Positions 8,612 to 16,850 of a stretch of DNA of 64,000 bases are shown piece after piece (position 1 is the stretch's first letter; every line of letters begins with the position of its first letter). The notes under the pieces are model-generated. The model was not told the DNA's origin. It ran no database searches and worked only from the letters and a program-made list of their open reading frames with translations. This stretch comes from an uncultured Acetatifactor sp. (GTDB lineage: Bacteria > Bacillota > Clostridia > Lachnospirales > Lachnospiraceae), in NCBI GenBank assembly GCA_910588225.1, contig CAJUQT010000018.1:1-64000 (forward strand). The letters are read 5' to 3'. The translations under genes and the position numbers were made by a program.

Positions 8612-10348
8612 ATGTGGAAATATATCAGACAGTATCTGCTTTTTGCCGTCATTGCGGCTTTATTTATGATTTGCGAGGTGCTCATGGATCTGCTTCAACC
8701 GGGCATTATGAGTCAGATTGTGGATGATGGGGTTCTCGGTGTAAATAACGGAGGCACAGCGAATCTGCACCTGATTTGGATATTGGGACTGCAAATGATC
8801 GGTCTTGTCCTGTTCGGAGGGCTTTGTGGTTCTCTAAATAATGTATTCGTACATATATCCAGCCAGAATATCGGCAACGAGATCCGGAAAGACTGCTTCC
8901 GCAGGATCATGACATTTTCCTTCCCGCAGCTTGACCAATTTGGCACCGGTTCTTTGGTAACGAGGGTAACGAATGATATTACTCAGGTACAGGGATTTGT
9001 TTCGACATTTGTGCGGGGGATGATCCGGACCTCAATGCTCACTTTCGGAAGTATGTATTTTATGTTTCGGTTAAATTTGCGTTTTGGGTTGATTGTATTG
9101 TGTGCCTTTCCTTTTCTTGTAAGTGTGATTGCTTTCTGCCTGCTGAAGGCAGGTCCTTTGTTCACCAGATTGCAGACACAGCTTGATGCCATCAATGGCA
9201 TTATGCAGGAGGATGTATCCGGCATTCGTATCATTAAGGCATGCGTTCGGGAAATATATGAAAAAATGCGCTTTGGGACAGCCAATGAAGAACTGATTAA
9301 AACACAGTTGAAGACGCTTATAATTTTTGCTTTCATGAATCCTCTGGTGAATGCGCTGATGTATATGGTAGTTGCTGTCATTTTGCTGGCAGGATCCTAT
9401 GAAGTAGGAAACGGCAGAACCACACCCGGCACCGTCATGGCGGCGATTACTTACACCACCCAGCTTCTCAATGGTATTTTGATGCTTGTCATGCTGTTTC
9501 AGAATATTTCCAGAGGATTCATTTCATGGAAAAGAGTAAAAAAGGTACTTGACAGCGAGCCGGATCTTCAGGATGGAGTATTTGACGGGAGAACGGATAT
9601 ACAGGGCGAAATTGAGTTTCGTGACGTGTCATTTGCATATCCCGGAAGCAGTCAGAATGTGCTGTCACACATCAATCTGAAAATACATAAAGGAGAGACC
9701 GTAGCAATCATGGGAGCCACCGGATGCGGTAAAACCTCTCTGGTCAGTCTGATTCCGCGCTTTTACGATGTGGGTAACGGTACGGTTTTGGTGGACGGAG
9801 TTGATGTCAGGGAATACCGGCAGGAGGCGCTTCGGAATAAAATTGCAATAGCCATGCAGAAAAGCGAGCTATTCAGTATGACAATCAGAGAGAATATTGT
9901 ATGGGGGCTACCGGAAGCGGATGCCACGCTGTTAAAGGACGCGGCTTCCATCGCACAGGCTGACGATTTTATTTCTTCTGCATCGGATGGATATAGAACT
10001 GTCGTTGCGGAACGCGGCATGAGCTTATCCGGTGGACAAAAGCAGCGGATTTCCATTGCGAGAGCCGTTCTGAAACCCGCTGAAATCTTTATTTTTGATG
10101 ATTCCACCAGTGCCCTTGACCTGAAAACGGAAGCGAATTTATATCAGGCGCTGAAAGCGTCACATCCTGACAGCACGAAGATCATTATTGCACAAAGGAT
10201 TGCTTCCGTACGCACTGCTGACCGGATTGTTGTTTTGGGAAATGGCAGCGTCTCAGCCTGCGGTACACATGAGGAATTACTGAAATCTTGTCAGATTTAT
10301 CAGGATATTTATCATTCTCAGATTGGAGAGGAGGCTCTAAGAGCATGA
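8612..10348 (+). CDS. ABC exporter half, degenerate ATPase site subunit
   Basis: This 578-residue protein has an N-terminal six-helix ABC exporter membrane domain (about 1-300) and a C-terminal ATPase. Walker A GATGCGKTS and signature LSGGQKQRI are intact, but Walker B ends FDD instead of DE and the switch histidine is replaced (IIIAQR). This is the pattern of the non-catalytic half in heterodimeric exporters such as BmrC/LmrC or TM287. The next gene supplies the other half and overlaps by 4 bases (ATGA). The start at 8612 follows GGAGGAAATTGACT. Substrate unknown; family members export drugs or peptides. Promoter not clear. Confidence 0.85.
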   Translation: MWKYIRQYLLFAVIAALFMICEVLMDLLQPGIMSQIVDDGVLGVNNGGTANLHLIWILGLQMIGLVLFGGLCGSLNNVFVHISSQNIGNEIRKDCFRRIMTFSFPQLDQFGTGSLVTRVTNDITQVQGFVSTFVRGMIRTSMLTFGSMYFMFRLNLRFGLIVLCAFPFLVSVIAFCLLKAGPLFTRLQTQLDAINGIMQEDVSGIRIIKACVREIYEKMRFGTANEELIKTQLKTLIIFAFMNPLVNALMYMVVAVILLAGSYEVGNGRTTPGTVMAAITYTTQLLNGILMLVMLFQNISRGFISWKRVKKVLDSEPDLQDGVFDGRTDIQGEIEFRDVSFAYPGSSQNVLSHINLKIHKGETVAIMGATGCGKTSLVSLIPRFYDVGNGTVLVDGVDVREYRQEALRNKIAIAMQKSELFSMTIRENIVWGLPEADATLLKDAASIAQADDFISSASDGYRTVVAERGMSLSGGQKQRISIARAVLKPAEIFIFDDSTSALDLKTEANLYQALKASHPDSTKIIIAQRIASVRTADRIVVLGNGSVSACGTHEELLKSCQIYQDIYHSQIGEEALRA

Positions 10349-12165
10349 GTAAAGAGCTGGATCAAAAAATGGTCAATCGCAATATTCCCGGTATGATGAA
10401 CCGGAATGAACGCTTTGTGGAAGCAGAACATGCCGAGAATGTCGGAGCCACTCTCAGGCGTATCATCACCTATTTTTTGCACGAGAAAAAGCTGGTCATT
10501 TTTATGCTGGCGCTTGTCGTATTCGGTACATTATGCGGTATTTATGCGCCGAGTCTGCAAAGCAGAGCCGTGGACATCATTGCCGGAGAAAGAACGGGTG
10601 TCCTTTCCCATACACTGTTGTTTATGCTTTCTGTTTATCTGCTTTACAGTGCTTGCAGTCTGTTACAGGGACTATTCAGCGCGCGGATCAGCCAAAATGT
10701 AGTGAAAAGAATGAGGGAGGAATTGTTTGGAAAAATCATGGAGCTGCCGGTTCGCTATCTTGATACCCACTCTCACGGTGATGTGATGAGCCGTATGACA
10801 AATGATATTGAGAATATTTCCACCACAGTTTCGCAGTCTTTACCGTCTCTGTTTTCAGGGGTTCTTACGGTTATCGGAACTGTGGCAATTATGCTGTGGT
10901 ATTGCTGGCAGCTTGCTTTTCTCAGTCTTGCTTCTGTTCTGCTGACAGTAATGGCAACTAAGATTCTTTCAGGAAGGGTGCGCAAGTTTTCACGCCAGCG
11001 GCAGATGCTGTTAGGGCAGTTGAACGGAACGGTGGAAGAAATGGTTTCCGGATATCGTACTGTTGTGGCGTACAATCATCAGAATATCACAACGGATGAT
11101 TTTTGTAGTACAGCGGATTCCCTCACAAAGGCCGGAATCAAAACGGATGTTTTCAGCGGCGTTATGGGACCGGTCATGAATTGTATCGGTAATATTGGCT
11201 TTGTGATCATTGCAGCTTTTGGCGGCTATTTTTCCGTGAAAGGATTGATTTCCGTGGGTGTGATTTCTGCTTTTATTGTTTATGCTAAACAGTTCAGCCG
11301 CCCCATTAATGAAATCGCGCAGGTTTACGGACAGCTTCAGACAGCAATCGCCGGTGCGGAGAGGGTTTTTGCCGTGCTTAATGAAGAGGATGAAGATAAG
11401 AGCGGTGAGGAACTCACAAAAGAGGAAAATGCAGCTATTACATTCAGAAATGTACGTTTTTCCTATGATGGGGAAAACCCTGTGATTAAAAAATTTACGC
11501 TGACTGTTCCCACTGGTAAAAAGGTGGCATTGGTAGGTGCAACCGGCAGCGGAAAGACTACCATTGTTAATCTTCTTATGCGTTTTTATGAGACAGACAG
11601 CGGAGAAATCTGTATCAATAAGCAGAATATACAGGATGTTGCAAGGGGGAGCCTGCGGCAGAATGTGGCTATTGTTTTACAGGACACAGTGCTGTTTTCC
11701 AATACTGTCCGAAGCAATCTGAAATACGGAAATGATGCAGCCACGACGGAACAGTTATCAGCGGCGGTAGAAATGAGCCAGTGTCGGGAAATGATTGAAC
11801 TTTTGCCCCAGGGATACGATACGGTGCTGACTGGTTCCGGATCTAATATCAGTCAGGGACAGCGACAGCTTCTTGCTATTGCCCGCGCGTTTGTCGCCGA
11901 TCCCAGAATCCTGATTCTGGATGAAGCAACATCAAATGTAGATACCCGCACCGAAAAAGCAATACAGGATGCTATGCAGCGCATTATGCAAGGACGTACC
12001 AGCATTGTGATTGCACATCGTCTGTCAACAATCCGGGATTCCGACCTTATCGTTGTTATGGATCACGGCGAAATCGTAGAGAGCGGCAATCATGAAGCGC
12101 TTCTTGAGAAGAAAGGTAAATACTATGAACTGTACATGACCCAGTATGCGGGATTTGCAATATAA
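10345..12165 (+). CDS. ABC exporter half, catalytic ATPase subunit
   Basis: Partner of the preceding gene, 606 residues. A cytoplasmic N-terminal extension of about 45 residues precedes the membrane domain. The ATPase has Walker A GATGSGKTT, a full Walker B LDEATSNVD and switch AHR, but a divergent signature ISQGQ. Together with the upstream half this gives one complete and one defective ATP site, as in BmrCD, LmrCD and TM287/288. Start at 10345 overlaps the upstream stop as ATGA and follows GAGGAGG, so the two are coupled and probably made in equal amounts. A long hairpin follows the stop. Confidence 0.88.
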   Translation: MSKELDQKMVNRNIPGMMNRNERFVEAEHAENVGATLRRIITYFLHEKKLVIFMLALVVFGTLCGIYAPSLQSRAVDIIAGERTGVLSHTLLFMLSVYLLYSACSLLQGLFSARISQNVVKRMREELFGKIMELPVRYLDTHSHGDVMSRMTNDIENISTTVSQSLPSLFSGVLTVIGTVAIMLWYCWQLAFLSLASVLLTVMATKILSGRVRKFSRQRQMLLGQLNGTVEEMVSGYRTVVAYNHQNITTDDFCSTADSLTKAGIKTDVFSGVMGPVMNCIGNIGFVIIAAFGGYFSVKGLISVGVISAFIVYAKQFSRPINEIAQVYGQLQTAIAGAERVFAVLNEEDEDKSGEELTKEENAAITFRNVRFSYDGENPVIKKFTLTVPTGKKVALVGATGSGKTTIVNLLMRFYETDSGEICINKQNIQDVARGSLRQNVAIVLQDTVLFSNTVRSNLKYGNDAATTEQLSAAVEMSQCREMIELLPQGYDTVLTGSGSNISQGQRQLLAIARAFVADPRILILDEATSNVDTRTEKAIQDAMQRIMQGRTSIVIAHRLSTIRDSDLIVVMDHGEIVESGNHEALLEKKGKYYELYMTQYAGFAI

Positions 12166-12175
12166 TCAGGAAGAG

Positions 12176-12215
12176 ATTATACTGAGCGCCGGATAAATCT
12201 GCCGCTCAGTATAAT
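12176..12215 (+). terminator. long hairpin after ABC exporter genes
   Basis: ATTATACTGAGCG (12176-12188) pairs perfectly over 13 bases with CGCTCAGTATAAT (12203-12215), ten bases after the stop. No T-run of note follows, though the stem ends in A/T on both sides. It probably ends the ABC transcript. Confidence 0.6.
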
Positions 12216-12324
12216 ATGATGTGCACAGCCGCATAATGAAACATGATGATGCGGTTTTCAGAACATGGCAAAAATTACTTAGATTCAAGATGTATTTTTT
12301 GTACATTTTTAAAAAATTACTTTC

Positions 12325-12354
12325 TTGACTTTTAAAAAGTGGTTTTGATATAAT
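12325..12354 (+). promoter_or_regulatory. promoter of MATE-kinase gene
   Basis: TTGACT (12325-12330), 18-base spacer, TATAAT (12349-12354). It lies about 165 bases before the MATE start, which leaves a long untranslated leader with an attenuator-like structure. Bases 12216-12324 show nothing else that I recognise. Confidence 0.8.
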
Positions 12355-12392
12355 TATCGAGGTAAAAAATAAATACAGTCATTCAACGACAC

Positions 12393-12521
12393 ATGTGGCG
12401 CTTTGCGTGTAAATCTGATTACGGTACGGAAAGTTACTGCATGTGGGGTAAATTTGATTTATACGGCATATGCAGGAAATCATGTGCCTTTTTTGTCTGT
12501 AAAAACAGGAGGTCATTATGA
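12393..12521 (+). CDS. possible leader ORF overlapping MATE start
   Basis: An ATG at 12393 opens a 42-codon frame that runs through both attenuator hairpins and ends with a TGA overlapping the MATE ATG. It is rich in Cys, Phe and Lys. It has no good ribosome binding site, and the start of a shorter frame (GTG GCG CTT TGC GTG TAA, 12395-12412) resembles one in the second cassette leader (GTG TGG CTT TGT GCG TAA). Either, both or neither may be translated. Confidence 0.25.
   Translation: MWRFACKSDYGTESYCMWGKFDLYGICRKSCAFFVCKNRRSL
12437..12494 (+). promoter_or_regulatory. attenuator-like terminator and antiterminator in MATE leader
   Basis: GGCATATG (12465-12472) pairs with CATGTGCC (12481-12488) and is followed by TTTTTT: an intrinsic terminator between promoter and gene. 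An alternative stem, CTGCATGTG (12437-12445) with CATATGCAG (12467-12475), uses the same bases and would prevent it. Each stem has one G-U pair. The mutually exclusive design is seen directly; what triggers the switch is unknown, with ribosome stalling by an antibiotic a possibility. Confidence 0.65.
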
Positions 12522-13969
12522 AACAGAACAACTACTTAGGCACAGAGAAAGTCGGTATACTGCTGAAACAGTTTGCAATACCGTGTATTTTCTCACTGAT
12601 TATTTCCTGCCTCTACAACATTGTAGACCAGATTTTTGTAGGGAATGGAGTTGGATACTTAGGAAACGCCGCAACAGGAGTTATTTTTCCGATTACGGTT
12701 ATTGGTTGGGGCATATCCTTATTCTTTGGAGATGGTGCTGCCGCTGATCTAAGCGTTTCTTTTGGCAAAAATGAAACACAGGACATTCATACCAGTGTGG
12801 GGAACAGCATATTGTGTTCTTTTTTGGGCGGCGTAATCCTTATCGCTATCAGTTATTTTTTTGGCGATAATCTGTTACGTTTAATTGGCGCAACAGACGC
12901 AAACTTATCACTGGCACATGACTACGGATTTATTATTTACGCTATGATACCGTTAGCCTTAGTGCAGAATACGCTTGCGTCTATCATTCGTGCAGACGGA
13001 AGCCCCCGCTATGCCATGTGTTCTATGTTAGTCGGCGCAGTAATCAATATCATAGGCGACCCGGTAGCAATCTTTGTTTTGGGGTTAGGAATAAAAGGGG
13101 CGGCATACGCAACCATATTAGGGCAGTTTGTCAGCTTTCTTATTTGTGCTTTCTATTTGACAAGAAGCAAAACTTTCAAAATCTCCCTTAAAAGTTTTCG
13201 CCTGAATGCAGGGATTTTGAAGCGTGTTATGGCTTTGGGTACTTCCAGTTTTTTAACACAGCTATCTATTGTAATTATTACGGTTATAAACAATATACTG
13301 CTTGTAAAATATGGTGCAGCTTCTGTTTATGGCGCAGACATTCCTTTAGCGGCATTTGTTGTCATTATGAAATTATTCCAAATTGTCTTAAATATCGCTA
13401 TCGGTATTGCAGCCGGAGCGCAGCCAATCGTAGGATATAATTATGGTGCAAGGAAGTTTGGCAGGGTACAGGAACTATTAAAACTCATAATCAAATGGAC
13501 GGTAATTGTCTGCGTCATTTGCACATTCCTTTTTGAAGCATTTCCGATCTTATTCATTAAAATGTTTGGCGCAGACGGAGAGCTTTACACACAATTTGCC
13601 GTTTTATGCCTGCGTGTGTATCTTTCCTTGATAATATTTACCTGCGTACAAAAGGTCTGTGCTATTTTCCTGCAATCCATAGGACACGCAAAAGCAGCAG
13701 CACCTTTATCCATTTTAAGAGATGTACTGCTTATTATCTTTTCGCTCATTGTTCCGATTTTTGGCGGCGTTACGGGCATCTTTTGGGCTGCCCCGATTGC
13801 GGACATAATTGCTATTTTCATTACGGGTATCGTCATGGTAAGATTATGGAAAACTTTGGAGCAGGAGAAACAGAAATCACAGCCGGAAACAGGCAGGCAG
13901 ACAATACAGGCTTCCTCTCCCGGTGTTATTATCACGATTGCCCGTGAGCATGGAACAGCCGGAAAGTAG
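12518..13969 (+). CDS. MATE-family efflux transporter, membrane part of a split MATE-kinase fusion
   Basis: The protein has about 12 membrane helices (residues about 15-445) of the MATE family, with LGTEKVGILLKQFAIPCI at the start and YNIVDQIFVGNG after helix 1, a typical block. MATE proteins expel cationic drugs or metabolites using a Na+ or H+ gradient. After the last helix the chain continues through a linker into VIITIAREHGTAGK, the P-loop start of a cytidylate-kinase-like domain, where a TAG codon ends it at 13967-13969. The same frame runs on for another 173 codons. AGGAGGTC precedes the ATG. It is 483 residues to the stop. Confidence 0.88.
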   Translation: MKQNNYLGTEKVGILLKQFAIPCIFSLIISCLYNIVDQIFVGNGVGYLGNAATGVIFPITVIGWGISLFFGDGAAADLSVSFGKNETQDIHTSVGNSILCSFLGGVILIAISYFFGDNLLRLIGATDANLSLAHDYGFIIYAMIPLALVQNTLASIIRADGSPRYAMCSMLVGAVINIIGDPVAIFVLGLGIKGAAYATILGQFVSFLICAFYLTRSKTFKISLKSFRLNAGILKRVMALGTSSFLTQLSIVIITVINNILLVKYGAASVYGADIPLAAFVVIMKLFQIVLNIAIGIAAGAQPIVGYNYGARKFGRVQELLKLIIKWTVIVCVICTFLFEAFPILFIKMFGADGELYTQFAVLCLRVYLSLIIFTCVQKVCAIFLQSIGHAKAAAPLSILRDVLLIIFSLIVPIFGGVTGIFWAAPIADIIAIFITGIVMVRLWKTLEQEKQKSQPETGRQTIQASSPGVIITIAREHGTAGK

Positions 13970-14488
13970 ATCGGGCAGTTGGTAGCCGAAAAAATGAATA
14001 TCCCCTGCTACTATAAAGAAATGACTGCGATTGCCGCAAAAGAAAGTGGGCTTGCAAGTGAATTTATTTCTAATATCAATTCTGATGAAAATGCAGTTAT
14101 GCGTGAATTGTATTTGAGTACCACTGTAATACAGCAGGCGGTAATAGCACAGGATAAGGTTATAAAAATGATTGCAGAAGCCGGTTCATGCGTGATTATT
14201 GGACGTTCAGCCGATTATGTCCTGCGCCACAAAAAGAACTTAGTAAGAATTTTCATATATGCCCCAAAAGAATACCGCACAAAAAAGGTTATGGAAATGT
14301 ACGGGGATACATGGGACGAGGGGAAAAAGAATATTGAACGCTCTGATACGGCACGGGCAGCTTATTACAAAAATATATCTGGGAAAAGGTGGGGAGATCC
14401 ACATCAATATGAACTCTGTATTGACAGCTCCATTGGCGTTCAAAAATGTGCTGATGTAATCGTGGAATATCTCTCAAAAAGGAAATAA
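13970..14488 (+). pseudogene. cytidylate-kinase-like domain, cut off by in-frame amber codon
   Basis: In the same frame as the MATE gene, directly after its TAG, the sequence encodes IGQLVAEKMNIPCYYKE, CVIIGRSADYVLRHKKN and RWGDPHQYELCIDSS, blocks of the cytidylate-kinase-like family (AAA_26/Cytidylate_kin2 type), including the nucleotide-binding and acceptor regions. One base change (TAG from a tyrosine codon, expected in GK-Y-IGQ) would restore a 656-residue fusion. The P-loop stays upstream of the stop, so the detached part cannot bind ATP on its own. Suppression, restart at a TTG (13979) or ATG (13994), or a plain nonsense mutation are all possible. Confidence 0.75.
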
Positions 14489-14517
14489 TTTTTTGAACTT
14501 TTTGTTGAAAAATTCCT

Positions 14518-14546
14518 TTGAAATTCTTTCTTGAACTGTGTATAAT
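14518..14546 (+). promoter_or_regulatory. promoter of second MATE cassette
   Basis: TTGAAA (14518-14523), 17-base spacer, TATAAT (14541-14546), ahead of a leader that resembles that of the first cassette. Confidence 0.8.
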
Positions 14547-14554
14547 ATATACAC

Positions 14555-14608
14555 AACGTGTGGCTTTGTGCGTAATTCCGGTTGCGTATAAACTGCACGT
14601 TATTTTTT
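14555..14608 (+). terminator. leader terminator-like hairpin, second cassette
   Basis: AACGTGTGG (14555-14563) can pair with CTGCACGTT (14593-14601) with two G-U pairs, followed by ATTTTTT. It begins just after the expected transcription start. It may act as an attenuator, like the one upstream of the first MATE gene; its loop of about 29 bases makes this less certain. Confidence 0.45.
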
Positions 14609-14626
14609 GGAAATGGAGGAGAAAAA

Positions 14627-14866
14627 ATGAAAAGAGTAAAGGCAGCCTGTATTTGCCAGACGCTTCATTTTATGCTGAAGGATGATGTCAGTCATGACTA
14701 TGCAGTCAAACAGGCAGAACAAGAGATTGAGCAGTATAAGCAAAAACTGGAACGTAATCATACGCAGTTCAAAATTATTGAACAGACAAAACAGGCTGAC
14801 GGATCAATTATTGTAAAAATAATCAAACAATACAATTCCAGCCCTGTTGGCGATTATCTGAATTAA
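14627..14866 (+). CDS. small conserved-looking protein of unknown function
   Basis: A 79-residue soluble protein with a strong GGAGGAG site and ATG at 14627. It is rich in charged residues, with an amphipathic stretch DYAVKQAEQEIEQYKQKLE (about 30-48) that could form a helix or short coiled coil, then a likely beta hairpin (TQFKIIEQTKQADGSIIVKI). I associate similar short proteins with clostridial MATE loci but know no function. It lies between the leader hairpin and another hairpin with T-run ahead of the second MATE gene, so it is transcribed even when the MATE gene is not. A regulatory or sensing role is speculation. Confidence 0.65.
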   Translation: MKRVKAACICQTLHFMLKDDVSHDYAVKQAEQEIEQYKQKLERNHTQFKIIEQTKQADGSIIVKIIKQYNSSPVGDYLN

Positions 14867-14872
14867 GCACTA

Positions 14873-14929
14873 AAAGCGTGTAGCCTATGGCGTAAAACCA
14901 GCAAACGTCAAGCTATACGCTTTATTTTT
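14873..14929 (+). terminator. terminator between small ORF and second MATE gene
   Basis: AAAGCGTGTAGC (14873-14884) pairs over 12 positions (one G-U) with GCTATACGCTTT (14912-14923), followed by ATTTTT. It lies directly upstream of the MATE ribosome binding site and could limit read-through into that gene. Confidence 0.65.
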
Positions 14930-14954
14930 GCAAAAGAAAGGAAGGGTAAACAAA

Positions 14955-16360
14955 ATGGTACAATCTAATCAATTTTTAGGAACAGAGCCGATAGGAAAGC
15001 TGATGAGGAAGTATGCAATCCCTTGTATCATTTCTCTCTTAGTTGGTGCGCTCTATAATATTGTAGACCAGATTTTTATTGCAAACGCCAGTTATCTTGG
15101 CTCTTATGGAAATGCGGCAAACACGGTTGTATTCCCGCTTACTGTTGTTGCACTTGCGATTGCTGTCATGGTCGGGGATGGTTGCTGCGCTTTTGTCAGC
15201 ATCTGTCTTGGCAAAAAAGAAATGGATGATGCGAAAAAAAGTGTTGGAAATGCAATCGTTATGATAATTGCAGGCAGCCTGCTCTTGACTGCTGTTTACT
15301 TGATTTTTCAGACACAGATTATTGCCATGTTTGGCGGGACTGTAAATGAAGAAACATTTTATTATTCAAAGGAGTATTTCTTTTATATTACTCTCGGTAT
15401 TCCGTTTTATATGTTCGGGCAGTCAATGAACCCGATTATTCGGGCAGATGGAAATCCGAAATTTGCTATGGCTTCTACGCTGGCTGGTGCAGTTGCCAAT
15501 ATTCTTCTAGACCCAGTTTTTATCTTTGTATGCAAGGGGGGATGAAAGGGGCGGCTATCGCAACAGTAATTGGTCAGATTATCACGGCTATATTAGCAGT
15601 ATGGTATATCCTGCATATGAAAACAGTTAAGATGCTGTCAAATGATTTGAAAATTGACAGTAAAATCTGCGGCAAAACTTTACTTTTGGGAATTACAAGT
15701 TTCTTATCGCAGATTTCCTTGGTTGCGGCAATGGCGGCAATTAACAATATGCTCCGCAAGTATGGCGCAATAGATGAAATATTTGGGCAGGCACAATATG
15801 CCCAAATCCCAATGGCTGTTGTCGGAATTGTCATGAAATTCTTTCAGATTGTTATTTCAATTGTTGTTGGTATGGCAGCCGGCTGTATTCCAGTTGTGGG
15901 ATATAACATAGGCGCAAACCATAAATTGCGTGTCAAAGAATTATTTACAAAATTACTAATTGCGGAAGCTCTTGTAGGTGCAGCAGCATTTGTTTTGGTT
16001 GAGATTTTCCCCAGGCAACTGATTTCTATTTTTGGTGCTGCGAATGAAAGCAGTTATTATACGGAATTTGCAATAAAAGCATTTCGGATTTACCTATGTA
16101 TGATTATAATGGCTTGCGTAAATAAAGCATGTTTTATTTTCTTACAAGCAATGGGGAAAGCAGTAGCTTCAACGGCACTTTCCATGATAAGAGAAGTTGT
16201 CTTTGGTGTCGGTTTTGCTGTCCTGCTTCCTGTATTCTGGGGACTGAATGGGGTTTTGCTTTCCATGCCCTTATCGGATATTTTAACATTTATTGTTGCA
16301 GTCATTTTGATTTACCATACCTATAAAGGGTTGGATACGAAAGAAGGGAAGATTAAATGA
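14955..16360 (+). pseudogene. second MATE-family transporter, frameshifted at a G-run
   Basis: The two pieces join to one MATE protein of about 468 residues, paralogous to the one at 12518 (shared start LGTEPIGKLMRKYAIPCI and YNIVDQIFIANA). The frame is lost in a run of six G at 15536-15541, where a seventh G would restore it: the first piece ends at 15545 after helix 6 and the second resumes with GGMKGAAIATVIGQ. No other lesion is seen. Slippage at the G-run could be a real mutation, phase variation or a sequencing error. GAAAGGAAGGG precedes the ATG at 14955. A kinase remnant overlaps its stop. Confidence 0.8.
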
Positions 16361-16401
16361 AAAATCGAATTATTGTAATCAGCCGGGAATTGCAAGAATA
16401 A
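16357..16401 (+). pseudogene. remnant of cytidylate-kinase-like gene
   Basis: An ATG overlapping the MATE stop (ATGA) opens MKNRIIVISRELQE and then stops. IIVISRE is the usual N-terminal strand leading into the P-loop of cytidylate-kinase-like proteins; everything after it is missing. It suggests that this cassette also once carried the kinase, as a separate coupled gene. Bases 16402-16509 hold nothing I recognise. Confidence 0.5.
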
Positions 16402-16509
16402 AGAAGTATTTCTGAAAATATGTAACATAAGTATGCCATTTTTAGAAATAAGAAAATAAAGTAATTTGATTAGTATATTTGTAGGTGAGAGATATATACT
16501 TTAAATTGA

Positions 16510-16575
16510 GTTAGCAGTTACTAACTAAAAAGCAGCTGTATTTATTAGAATCATAGGTTAGTCATTACTGATTAG
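16510..16575 (+). promoter_or_regulatory. two copies of a dyad operator
   Basis: GTTAGCAGTTACTAAC (16510-16525, GTTAG/CTAAC perfect dyad) and GTTAGTCATTACTGATTAG (16557-16575) share the pattern GTTAG-N5/6-ACTRAY. Both lie within 82 bases of the metal-domain gene. This looks like a pair of MarR- or TetR-type binding sites; no such regulator gene is adjacent. Confidence 0.45.
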
Positions 16576-16591
16576 AATTGGGAGGAAATTT

Positions 16592-16846
16592 ATGGTTGAG
16601 ATTACGGTGGGCATAGAGGGGATGGCCTGCGGTATGTGTGAGGCACATATCAATGAGGCTGTGAGAAATGCCTTTAAAGTAGAAAAGGTGTCAAGCTCAC
16701 ATACCAAAAAGCGAACAGTCATTATTGCGAAGCAGGATATATCAGAGCAGAAACTGAAAGATGTAGTTGCAAAGGCAGGTTATAACGCTGTATCGGTATG
16801 CAGTAAACCTTATGAGAAGAAAGGACTTTTCTCATTATTGAAATGA
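16592..16846 (+). CDS. small heavy-metal-associated (HMA) domain protein
   Basis: This 84-residue protein has the ferredoxin-like HMA fold of copper chaperones (CopZ type): MACGMC at residues 12-17 gives the C-x-x-C metal site, and DVVAKAGYNAVSV near the end is the usual second helix-strand. GGGAGG precedes the ATG. The tail YEKKGLFSLLK is unusual and may be membrane-associated. The alpha/beta hydrolase follows after 4 bases, so they share a transcript. No copper ATPase is nearby, so copper handling is not proven; such domains also occur in MarR-regulated efflux loci. Confidence 0.8.
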   Translation: MVEITVGIEGMACGMCEAHINEAVRNAFKVEKVSSSHTKKRTVIIAKQDISEQKLKDVVAKAGYNAVSVCSKPYEKKGLFSLLK

Positions 16847-16850
16847 TGCT

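Noticed and set aside
12403..12747. 114-codon frame overlapping the MATE start
   Set aside because: It is in a different frame from the MATE gene, lacks a binding site and encodes no known domain.
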